Shown: positions 45,501 to 52,142 of the stretch, one piece after another
Layout: each line of letters opens with the position of its first letter
Position numbering within the stretch: position 1 is the stretch's first letter
Source of the DNA: a virus
DNA: 64,000 nucleotides
Direction: 5' to 3' (one strand)
IMG/VR virus record: IMGVR_UViG_3300025705_000005
Span: 1-64,000 of that record
Notes under the pieces: generated by a model
The model's database searches: none
What the model was told of the DNA's origin: nothing
What the model saw: only the letters and a program-made list of their open reading frames with translations
Position numbers and translations under genes: made by a program

Positions 45501-45711
45501 CTTCAGGAGTCATATCCGTTTTTGCGTGAACAATATCCCCACAAAGAACGATAACACTATCATCAGTTTTGGTGGTTTTTATGTACTCATAAAGGTTTTC
45601 GAATACTTCTCTATACTCTTTATGTCTTTTTAAATTTCTGATATGTACATCAGCTATGTGGTAAATCTTTTTGATTGTACCATCATACTTAATTCTTTTT
45701 GATTTTCTCAT
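42541..45711 (-). CDS. Single-chain Mre11-Rad50 (gp47-gp46/SbcD-SbcC) fusion (1056 aa)
   Basis: Exonuclease-ATPase for recombination-dependent replication and host DNA breakdown, normally two proteins in T4. Residues 15-330 are the Mre11/SbcD metallophosphoesterase: HIADVH (D21, H23), CGDIVH (D59), PGNHD (N94, H95), ALYHAP and LLGDIHVPN. Residues about 375-1050 are the Rad50/SbcC part: Walker A GIFAPNASGKSS with K415, long coiled coils around a CEHC zinc hook (C728, C731), the signature LTSGMEKF, and Walker B FIAIDEGFGSLD (D997, E998). No stop or frameshift separates the halves. The gene overlaps the primase by 4 bases. Confidence 0.93.
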   Translation of the reverse strand: MRKSKRIKYDGTIKKIYHIADVHIRNLKRHKEYREVFENLYEYIKTTKTDDSVIVLCGDIVHAKTDMTPEVIEMTQTFLKNLSDMLPTILIPGNHDANLNNPSRLDALSPIVNALNHSNLHYLKDDGVWKMGGISFSHSSVFGESKEIIPSEEVHGDYKIALYHAPVDKVKTEYGFQLENKNVKVDSFDGYDLVLLGDIHVPNQSLNDEGTIKYCGSTIMQNHAEAKYPEHGILVWDVQTKESEFVPIHNDYGYVTIDVEDGKVIGNPTIPNKPRMRVRVKDTSQSQLKKIISEVKVGRKVQELTIQKVLSDRKDSSGNSSLTLQNVRDIGFQNQMMESYLSDKYVIADEQLEVIRTINQDINNKLGSVKGMKNIIWKPKTFEFSNMFSYGPKNIIDFSQMKGAYGIFAPNASGKSSLWDALSFCLFDRCSRTTKALDVLNYSKTKFDCKFNFEINGVDYFIERIGKKSPKRGTVKVDVEFYCIVDGITHSLNGEERRDTNSIIRQYVGSYEDFILTAMSNQSNSGGFIEKSQREKKELLAQFLDMNVFEELYQIANDEIRELSALLKDYKNQNFTDKLVEAKEDLEKNQKVLVKCNDKISKLKGKRTLLREEKDILISELKNVDDTIIDTDSLIRLKDSLELEISDKSSECTDYKDELDNISIELKSVSTEYQSYDLNKLQESHIKYQAYVNRLEEITSSLDTLNTDIEHKQEHLDGIGSLSFDDDCEHCVKNKNTPFAKQSKTLSDDIIKLTSKSKRLSSEILDMKSDMFKFDVREVLVSVKELKDKYDKLTNQIEKLELTNKSCNLELSDLITKLKYTSSDISKSLEQTASVKHNIKVQQKIDKTKLSLDIIDEDIMNLNDDIIDVSGDIKISQNVIKTVNDSIDKLELMEKKYEGYEYYLQCVRRDGIPYQLISDILPKLEVEINNILQPIVDFQIILNTDGKNINSYIAYGTEEFWPLELTSGMEKFISSVAIRTALVNVSNLPRPNFIAIDEGFGSLDTDNFNSLYLLFDYLKNEFDFIVTISHIDKTRDMVDQIIDITKLDGFSSIRYL
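42542..42550 (-). promoter_or_regulatory. Promoter-like motif before the giant fibre
   Basis: The sense strand reads GATATTTATAGTTATAAG, 55 nt before the ATG at 42486 and overlapping the last codons of the Mre11-Rad50 gene. Confidence 0.55.
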
Positions 45712-46649
45712 ACACCTAATAACTTATACTCCATTAACTTTCTTAGTGAAAGTAATTCAGTATTTTTTATTTTTTCATTAATAGTTTTAAAACCCATATC
45801 TGATGGGTCTGAATCTTTTAGTTCAACGATGTGAACATTTACTCCGTTATTCATAAGGGATTCTGCGAATCTAAGTGAATTCTTAAATGCATCGGAATCT
45901 AATGCTAAATACACACTTTTTACCCCCTTACTCATTATTTTCTTTTGTAGTTCCGATTGTGGTGATTTACCAAACAATGGAATACTATTCATTCTAACTG
46001 CTATAGCATCAAATACTCCTTCACAAATTACAATTGGTAAATCCCAATTAACAAACATCTCAAACCCTACTACATCTTTGGATACATCAGGATTCTTATG
46101 TTTGAATGCAGAATCATAAAAACTTCTACCTACAAAATAATTTAACATACCATTCTCATCATAAGATGGTACGATTATTTTATGTTTGTATATACCTTCC
46201 TCACAATACCCCATTTGGTACTTTAATACCTCTGCTGGTGTTACACCTCTTCTATTCAAATAAGATATAGCATGCTTCCTTATAACTGATGTGGAAGCCT
46301 TCCATAATGGAATGTATTCAGATGGGAGTTGAACCAACTCAGTTTTACCATTATTTTCAGAATTTGGTAAATTTGAGTATCTATACTTTCTACTAAAGAT
46401 TGAGTTGTGTGCATCCCATACTTCCTTAGATACTTTAAGTTTTCTGAAAAGAGAGCGTATTGATTTACCCTTTTCATCAGATATCCAACAATGCCAAGGG
46501 TTATCGGCATTAGAATTTAACTTTATGTTTATCTCCAATTTAGGTTTATGATGATTCACAAACGGAGACCAAAACGCATAGTTATCGCCTGATGTTTTCT
46601 TAGCTTTACCTAAGATTGATTCTAATAAAGATAGTAGCTGTTCTTCCAT
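45708..46649 (-). CDS. DnaG-type primase with degenerate zinc-binding site (313 aa)
   Basis: Primes lagging-strand synthesis in the T4 scheme (gp61 role). The Toprim domain is visible: VICEGVFDAIAVRMNS (acidic motif) and LALDSDAFKNSLR (DxD motif). An RNA-polymerase-like region precedes it (YLNRRGVTPAEVLKYQMGYC). The N-terminal zinc ribbon typical of DnaG, C-P-x-x-x-x-H-x-x-S...C-x-x-C, is degenerate here: FWSPFVNHHKPKLEIN has Ser28 at the first Cys, and WHCWIS keeps only Cys54. The ATG at 46649 starts 5 nt after a TATTTATA motif, so the mRNA may be almost leaderless; an upstream TTG would place the motif inside the coding sequence. It overlaps the recombination gene by ATGA. Confidence 0.88.
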   Translation of the reverse strand: MEEQLLSLLESILGKAKKTSGDNYAFWSPFVNHHKPKLEINIKLNSNADNPWHCWISDEKGKSIRSLFRKLKVSKEVWDAHNSIFSRKYRYSNLPNSENNGKTELVQLPSEYIPLWKASTSVIRKHAISYLNRRGVTPAEVLKYQMGYCEEGIYKHKIIVPSYDENGMLNYFVGRSFYDSAFKHKNPDVSKDVVGFEMFVNWDLPIVICEGVFDAIAVRMNSIPLFGKSPQSELQKKIMSKGVKSVYLALDSDAFKNSLRFAESLMNNGVNVHIVELKDSDPSDMGFKTINEKIKNTELLSLRKLMEYKLLGV

Positions 46650-46654
46650 ATTGT

Positions 46655-46663
46655 TATAAATAT
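46655..46663 (-). promoter_or_regulatory. Promoter-like motif 5 nt before the primase ATG
   Basis: The sense strand reads TATATTTATAACAATATGG, in which ATG is the primase start. This spacing is the shortest in the window, and if transcription starts at the usual distance the mRNA would be leaderless. Confidence 0.5.
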
Positions 46664-46679
46664 ACAAATAATAATTGGA

Positions 46680-47105
46680 TTATCCAAAGAATTTCTGAAT
46701 TTCTTTTTCATCTATCCATTCTTGTGGGATTTCTTTTTTTGCCCATTTGAATCCGTTCTTCTCACACCATTGTGCATATGTGGTTTTAGAACCTTTGTAT
46801 ATTTTAGAATTTGGAGATTGTAATACGAACCTTAAATCCATATCAGGATTCTGTTCTTTTATATGTAAATGTTTTTTTCTATCTTCTGGTAAGAACCAAC
46901 CTTTTGATTCTATAAAGATATTATTAGGTAATCTGAAATCAGGTTTGTAAGTATGATGAGTTGCTGGGATTGTATATGATACTTCGTGCTTTTCGTATTC
47001 ACCATCAATTCCTTTAGATTTTAATTGTTCATCTATATGAGTTTCTAACCCACTCTTATGACCCTTCAGTTTTTGGATATGGGACCAATTTCCTTTTTTA
47101 TTCAT
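46680..47105 (-). CDS. T7-endonuclease-I-like Holliday junction resolvase (141 aa)
   Basis: A PD-(D/E)xK resolvase that cuts branched DNA before packaging; in T7 this is gp3. The active-site pattern fits well: E21 (in SGLETHI), D56 in HTYKPDFRLP, E66 and K68 in IFIESKGWF. These correspond to E20, D55, E65 and K67 of T7 endonuclease I. Also present are DRKKHLHIKEQ and GSKTTYAQWCEKNGF, both characteristic of the family. The length is close to T7 gp3 (149 aa). T4 itself uses the unrelated endonuclease VII (gp49), so this is a replacement. It lies in the same small DNA-metabolism island as primase and Mre11-Rad50. Confidence 0.93.
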   Translation of the reverse strand: MNKKGNWSHIQKLKGHKSGLETHIDEQLKSKGIDGEYEKHEVSYTIPATHHTYKPDFRLPNNIFIESKGWFLPEDRKKHLHIKEQNPDMDLRFVLQSPNSKIYKGSKTTYAQWCEKNGFKWAKKEIPQEWIDEKEIQKFFG

Positions 47106-47122
47106 AACTTTTTATTTTTATA

Positions 47123-49189
47123 CTAACTAAATCTATTGGTGTATTTGTGTGGAATTTCCCAAGGTTCGAGGTCATCGGGTGTTGGGTCGTTAGGTGGTAA
47201 AACATTTGGAGAATACATATCAGCTGCGAAACTATTTGGTTGGTCAAATGCTTCACCCAATTCCCCACCAACTAAAATATCAGGTCTATCTAACTTACCC
47301 CAAACAAATTTACTATTACCTTGCTTATCTTTAACTTCAGTAATTGTAGCGGTTCTACCACTCATTAAAGAACCAGTGCCAGGTGCTCCAAACGCCCCAT
47401 CTAAATCTAATCTAACTTTTACTGTAATATCTACATCATCTCTGTTTTGAATTGCCGATGCTAATTTACCAATTGCTATTAAATCACCATTTGGATTGTA
47501 TAACCCAATTGCTGTATAGTAATTCTTAAAATCAGAACCAGTAACAAACCCTTTCATTATAGAACTATTTGCATTGTTATTTAATTTCAACGTTGGGTTT
47601 TGAGATACATTAAATTCATTAGAACCTACTTCACATAATATATTTAATTCATGTAACGTTTTTGATGATTTGTATTTAGTAAGGTGTCCCCATTGAGATA
47701 CATTTGTAGTTCCAACTTCAGTACCATAATCCCAATTTCCAGTCTGCCCTGTCCAAATATATCTATATTTTGGTCTTGGGTCTGATACTACCATTAATCC
47801 GTGATTATAAAATACTTCACCAACTACGTTAGTTTGAAATGCTGAACCTGTTAAATAATCATTGTTTGCTAATGATTTTATTTCGTTAGTAGATAATGCT
47901 TTATTGTAAATACGGAACTCATCTAACGAACCACTTAATACATTATGGTCTGTTGCTTTATCCTCAGCCCACCCATCTGATAGAGTTTTACTACCCAATG
48001 TGATATCGTATGTATTAGTTATACCTTTTAGTGTAATTACTTTGTTACTACCACTTGTAGGTAATAACCCTGTACTTTCTTTAACACCATCAATCCATAG
48101 CTCTAATTTTTCAGCGTTTTTATTAAAACAAATATGATGAGGTAAGTTATCATTTATTTTAGTTGTTGATTCGGCTACTACAGTTTGATTTCCGTTTGAT
48201 AAAGATATCGTAACTTTTCCACTATCCGCCCCAGTTGTTTGATTTTTTACTTCAATATCAAACGGATAGATTGGTGATACTATATTTCTTCTTCTTAATT
48301 CATCTTGTAGTAATTGGTTTTGTCCGTAATCTTTTTCAGTTCCTCTTTTAGATACTATCGTATTAAACGAAGTTGCTGTATCTTTTTGAGTTGTTGGTAA
48401 GTGAGTCCATATTGATAATGAGTAATCTGTTGTTTCGAAAAACTCATACTCTTTTTTGTGGTCTATTCTAATGTATGATTTATCACCATCGAATGCTACC
48501 TTAGTTCCGGCTGCTAGTTGAAAATCTCCAGTAGTGTTTATGCCGGGTAAATAGTTTACATTCCTACCAACTCCATTATTTAAGTAACCACTTCTATCTT
48601 CAATTACATCATCGTAATTTGTGTATCTTGGAACTACCTCATCGTTGAATCCCCAATAACCTACTAAGTTACCAAATGGAACATACGAACCAGTATCTAA
48701 ACCATCATCATATAAATGACCGTGGAATTCATCAACTTTTAAATCTTTTAAAATTATTGATTTACAATTTGATGAAGTCATAGAAGTATCAATAACTTCT
48801 ACACTACCAAATTTAATACCATCACCTATTCTGTTTTGTGGAACTGAGAATATTGATGCAGATGCATATAAATCTCTTTCAATTCTAGGTCTATGTTTGA
48901 AAAACATTTGGTTGAGGCCTGACCATACAACTTTTTGATGTTTTAATTTAATAAACGGAGTATTTCCAGAAGATGAATTATCTATCTGGTCGGTTTCTCT
49001 GTATGCTGGGATTGATATTGATTCCGAAACATTAATCTTCTCACCAAAAGCTGGGGATATACCTTTTATTACCGAAATTAAAAACGAATCACTTCGTTGA
49101 TTAATATCAGTAACTACCCAGCGCTTGTGAGTATTGAATGGTCTTAATTGTATGCCACCCCCATTGATTGGTTTGTAAGCTGTTGCCAT
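47123..49189 (-). CDS. Tail structural protein with LamG domain (688 aa)
   Basis: Residues 1-165 form an N-terminal domain (GGGIQLRPFNTHKRWVVTDI, then FFKHRPRIERDLYASASIFS). Residues about 170-440 are a LamG/concanavalin-like fold (LVGYWGFNDEVVPR, LNNGVGRNVNYLPG, TDYSLSIWTHLP, HHICFNKNAEKLELWIDGVK, SLDEFRIYNKALSTNEIKSL). Residues about 470-645 match the C-terminal half of the 352-aa protein just upstream (YTAIGLYNPNGDLIAIGKLA against YITTVGLYNSTQELLAVAKL), so the two are paralogues and this one carries an extra lectin domain. It is probably a baseplate-distal or fibre-connecting component; the exact T4 counterpart is unclear. Confidence 0.78.
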   Translation of the reverse strand: MATAYKPINGGGIQLRPFNTHKRWVVTDINQRSDSFLISVIKGISPAFGEKINVSESISIPAYRETDQIDNSSSGNTPFIKLKHQKVVWSGLNQMFFKHRPRIERDLYASASIFSVPQNRIGDGIKFGSVEVIDTSMTSSNCKSIILKDLKVDEFHGHLYDDGLDTGSYVPFGNLVGYWGFNDEVVPRYTNYDDVIEDRSGYLNNGVGRNVNYLPGINTTGDFQLAAGTKVAFDGDKSYIRIDHKKEYEFFETTDYSLSIWTHLPTTQKDTATSFNTIVSKRGTEKDYGQNQLLQDELRRRNIVSPIYPFDIEVKNQTTGADSGKVTISLSNGNQTVVAESTTKINDNLPHHICFNKNAEKLELWIDGVKESTGLLPTSGSNKVITLKGITNTYDITLGSKTLSDGWAEDKATDHNVLSGSLDEFRIYNKALSTNEIKSLANNDYLTGSAFQTNVVGEVFYNHGLMVVSDPRPKYRYIWTGQTGNWDYGTEVGTTNVSQWGHLTKYKSSKTLHELNILCEVGSNEFNVSQNPTLKLNNNANSSIMKGFVTGSDFKNYYTAIGLYNPNGDLIAIGKLASAIQNRDDVDITVKVRLDLDGAFGAPGTGSLMSGRTATITEVKDKQGNSKFVWGKLDRPDILVGGELGEAFDQPNSFAADMYSPNVLPPNDPTPDDLEPWEIPHKYTNRFS

Positions 49190-49219
49190 GCGGTTTCATT
49201 ATCGTTCTTAAAATATTAT

Positions 49220-50278
49220 TTAAAAGTCTAACTTAACTTTCACCAATACTTCATTTGAAAATGATTTTAAAATTGGTTTAGATAACTTAGCCACTGCTAA
49301 TAGTTCTTGTGTGCTATTGTATAATCCAACAGTCGTAATATACGATTTAGGATTGTTTGCAAATGTGGTTTGTTTAAATGCCCCATTTGAACCAGTAGTA
49401 AAAGACGGATTGTTTGAGAAGTTATACTCACCATTCTTAGCTCTTATGAAATAGAATGTTGATTGTACTTTTTCTTCATTTCTTGCTGCAAATCCGTTAT
49501 TAGCGTTAATAGCGGCCGCTCCACTAATTGATGTAAATAATCTGAATGCATTATCACCATTTGTGTTTGAAGCTACATTAGTACCAAAATTTAATTGTGC
49601 TAAATCTAACTTCTGAGCATTTAGTATAATAACACCCTGCTCAGGATATACAGAACCATATTCAATAGCTGAATTTTCAACTCCGTTTAGGATTGAACCT
49701 GAAACTAAACTATATACTCTACCAATTTGTGTTGCTGCTTGTTGAGTATCTCCACTATTATCAATTAAGTTGATTACTAAGTTAGAAGAATCTACTGCCG
49801 GAGTTGATGCTCCATTAAGTTTAGCTAAATTTAATTGGAAGTTACCTGGATCTAATCTATCTTTCAATCTAGCACGATTCATATTAATTGCGTAAATGTG
49901 CTGAGTTGCTGTATTGTTAAACTTAAATACTCTCTGATTATCAGGAAGTAGGATTTGTGCGTATTGTGAATAGATTGCATTAGATGGAGAATCTTCATTC
50001 TGCCCTAATGAACCACTACCTTGGTTGTGCCCATATGTTATTGAAAATTGCGATTCAGATGTAACTGCTGTAGATATCCCATCGAATACCTCATAGTAGT
50101 ATTGTTTCTGAATATCTGATTGTGCTGAAGATGTATGAAATGATGTTAACGTTCCTACGTTACCACTCCACAAACCTCTTGTCACTTTTTCTACACCACC
50201 TTCTACTACATCACCTACTTTTAGTGCTGTGTAAACTCTTTTTGATGTATTAAACGAACCTGCTGGTAAAATTGCCAT
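49220..50278 (-). CDS. Tail/baseplate structural protein (352 aa), paralogue of the LamG protein
   Basis: Begins MAILPAGSFNTSKRVYTALK. Residues 60-160 include SQFSITYGHNQGSGSLGQNE and a long polar region with NRARLKDRLDPGNFQLNLAK. The C-terminal about 90 residues (FIRAKNGEYNFSNNPSFTTG, then YITTVGLYNSTQELLAVAKL, ending VLVKVKLDF) match the 688-aa protein. It lies in a colinear run with the 220-aa gene upstream (17-nt gap) and the 688-aa gene downstream (30-nt gap). Likely a baseplate or tail-tip subunit; no closer assignment is possible from sequence alone. Confidence 0.75.
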   Translation of the reverse strand: MAILPAGSFNTSKRVYTALKVGDVVEGGVEKVTRGLWSGNVGTLTSFHTSSAQSDIQKQYYYEVFDGISTAVTSESQFSITYGHNQGSGSLGQNEDSPSNAIYSQYAQILLPDNQRVFKFNNTATQHIYAINMNRARLKDRLDPGNFQLNLAKLNGASTPAVDSSNLVINLIDNSGDTQQAATQIGRVYSLVSGSILNGVENSAIEYGSVYPEQGVIILNAQKLDLAQLNFGTNVASNTNGDNAFRLFTSISGAAAINANNGFAARNEEKVQSTFYFIRAKNGEYNFSNNPSFTTGSNGAFKQTTFANNPKSYITTVGLYNSTQELLAVAKLSKPILKSFSNEVLVKVKLDF

Positions 50279-50295
50279 ATCTATTCCCTATTTCT

Positions 50296-50958
50296 TTATA
50301 TTGTTGAATCCAATGTGTTACCTACTGAAATATCAGGGTTGTTAGTTACAGTTAAATCAATTTCTGTTCTACCACCTGTTTCATTTCCGATAACAAATAT
50401 TTTTGTTGAAATATCTGTGTTATCTGCTAATACTTTAGTATTAATTGTAAATGTACTATTTGTACTAATAGTAACACTTCTTCTATCTTCATTAGCACCA
50501 ACTGCATCTGCGTTGTTTGCTATCCCACTACCATCACCTATTACAGATGCCGCATCTGAGTTCAATAACGTTACAGTATAACCTAATGTATCATTTCCAC
50601 CATTTTTAGTAGTTAATGTTACAGTCTGTGATTGTCCACCTTCTTCTAAACTAATTGAGCTTGGGTTTGATTGAATAATTGGAATTCTGATTGTATTTTT
50701 TGGAAGTGTTAACAACTTATATCTTAATGAGTAATTCTCATCTGTTACTGCCTCTACTATTGGCATGTTTTCTATTATGATACCATAATAGTCCGAACCT
50801 AGCGGATGCGCTGGATTCCATAGTTCGTAGTCTACCTCATCATCTGCCAATGCGAACTGACTGATTACGAAGAAGTCTCTACCTTTTGCTAGAAGCTCTC
50901 TACCTTTTTTGGTAAGAATAGCGTCTACTGTTATTGATGAATTATCTAAATATCCCAT
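50296..50958 (-). CDS. Conserved tail-module structural protein (220 aa)
   Basis: The N-terminal 90 residues (MGYLDNSSITVDAILTKKGR, then FFVISQFALADDEVDYELWN) look like a conserved domain that I know from tail modules of marine T4-like phages, with VDAILTKKGRELLAKG as its clearest part. The rest is an Ig-like beta sandwich (SISLEEGGQSQTVTLTTKNG, then RRSVTISTNSTFTINTKVLA). The promoter-like motif is exactly 31 nt upstream of the ATG, and AAAGGG provides a weak ribosome binding site. A baseplate or fibre-attachment subunit is likely. Confidence 0.72.
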   Translation of the reverse strand: MGYLDNSSITVDAILTKKGRELLAKGRDFFVISQFALADDEVDYELWNPAHPLGSDYYGIIIENMPIVEAVTDENYSLRYKLLTLPKNTIRIPIIQSNPSSISLEEGGQSQTVTLTTKNGGNDTLGYTVTLLNSDAASVIGDGSGIANNADAVGANEDRRSVTISTNSTFTINTKVLADNTDISTKIFVIGNETGGRTEIDLTVTNNPDISVGNTLDSTI

Positions 50959-50989
50959 TTGTTATACCCTTTTACAATTTGTTTTCTTA

Positions 50990-50998
50990 TATAAATAT
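50990..50998 (-). promoter_or_regulatory. Promoter-like motif, 31 nt before the 220-aa tail gene
   Basis: The sense strand reads TAATATTTATATAAG, ending exactly 31 nt before the ATG at 50958. A run of T precedes it in the sense direction and may end the upstream transcript. Confidence 0.6.
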
Positions 50999-51037
50999 TA
51001 AAAAAAAACTTTTTACACTAACTTTTAATATTTTTGA

Positions 51038-52129
51038 TTAGTATCTTTGTTTTCTATCCTCTTTATCATACTTCACACATAAATCTTCTTCGGTGTTATC
51101 ACCACCCAAAGATTTTCTTAATACATCTAAAATCTCTCTTTTTTCTTCGTAATTTTCGAATGGAGATTTCTGTGATGGTCTGATAAGTATATCCGTTTCT
51201 TTAGTTGCTGATTGAGAATCAAAATCGGATTCATCACTTTCAACTATATCTCTATGTGGAACTATTGGTCTACCTAAACGGATTTCCATTTGCTTCATTT
51301 CTTTAATAGTTCGTTCTATCTTATTTAAACCATCTAACTCAGGATTTCTTTGTATCTTCTCCTGCTGTTCTATAATTATCTCTTCTTCTAAAAAAGTTGA
51401 AACGTTTTTTTCTGTTTTTGTATTTGTAAGCATTTTAACTTCTTTTTGCTTTCTTAACTTCTCTTCTTCAAGACGCTTAACCATTTTATCTTTTAGAGCT
51501 TTCTTCTGTTGTAATATCAATTCAGCATTACGAATAGATTCTGCTTTAATCTTATCAATATCCTTATCCTTTATAGATTTTTCTCCTACAATATCTGGAT
51601 ACTTCTTTTTAAGATATATATCGAAATCAATTCTCATTTGCTTCAATTCTTCTCTGAACATTTCTCTTCTCTTAATCTCATCTTGAAAAGCTTCTTGTAT
51701 CTTTAAGAATCGTTCATCTTCAATCTCCCTACGTTCAACTTCTTCTATATATATCCTACGCTTATCTTCTTCGTTATAATCTTTAACATCTAATACTGGG
51801 TCTGACAGGATTTCTTCTGCTTTTGGATTTAGTATATCATGTATAATTGAATCTACACTACCATCCAATGTAGGTAATGGTTTTACTAAGTTGATTAAAT
51901 CTTTTTCTTTTACCTTATCATCTTTAGTGATTACTATATTGTCCTTTAAAGGTTTTCCTATTTTTATTAAAACTTCAGGATCTTTTATTGCCTTAGATAT
52001 CTTAGTAGATTCATCAACGTTTCTTTTAGGGTCTTTAATTAATGGTCTAGATATACGCTCGCTCATTCGTTTATCGATTAGTTTATTTAATCGATTACCA
52101 CTGTCTCTTATATTTCTTCTACTTGCCAT
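51038..52129 (-). CDS. Long charged coiled-coil protein of the baseplate module (363 aa)
   Basis: Almost entirely Lys/Glu/Arg/Asp-rich with heptad-like repeats (RRIYIEEVERREIEDERFLK, RREMFREELKQMRIDFDIYL, KALKDKMVKRLEEEKLRKQK), so a long alpha-helical rod is expected. The N-terminal 90 residues are basic (ASRRNIRDSGNRLNKLIDKR) and the C-terminus is polar. It has no transmembrane segment. A strong TAGGAGA ribosome binding site is present, and the gene follows the 1479-aa wedge gene with a 13-nt gap. A structural spacer, or a chaperone for the large neighbour, is possible. No family was recognised. Confidence 0.72.
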   Translation of the reverse strand: MASRRNIRDSGNRLNKLIDKRMSERISRPLIKDPKRNVDESTKISKAIKDPEVLIKIGKPLKDNIVITKDDKVKEKDLINLVKPLPTLDGSVDSIIHDILNPKAEEILSDPVLDVKDYNEEDKRRIYIEEVERREIEDERFLKIQEAFQDEIKRREMFREELKQMRIDFDIYLKKKYPDIVGEKSIKDKDIDKIKAESIRNAELILQQKKALKDKMVKRLEEEKLRKQKEVKMLTNTKTEKNVSTFLEEEIIIEQQEKIQRNPELDGLNKIERTIKEMKQMEIRLGRPIVPHRDIVESDESDFDSQSATKETDILIRPSQKSPFENYEEKREILDVLRKSLGGDNTEEDLCVKYDKEDRKQRY

Positions 52130-52142
52130 ATCTTATCTCCTA

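Noticed and set aside
46650-46667. Upstream TTG start for the primase giving six extra residues
   Set aside because: It would place the TATTTATA element inside the coding sequence and adds residues with no similarity. The ATG at 46649 is preferred.
51000-51012. A/T-run after the coiled-coil gene as a terminator
   Set aside because: A T-run is present on the sense strand, but no convincing stem precedes it.
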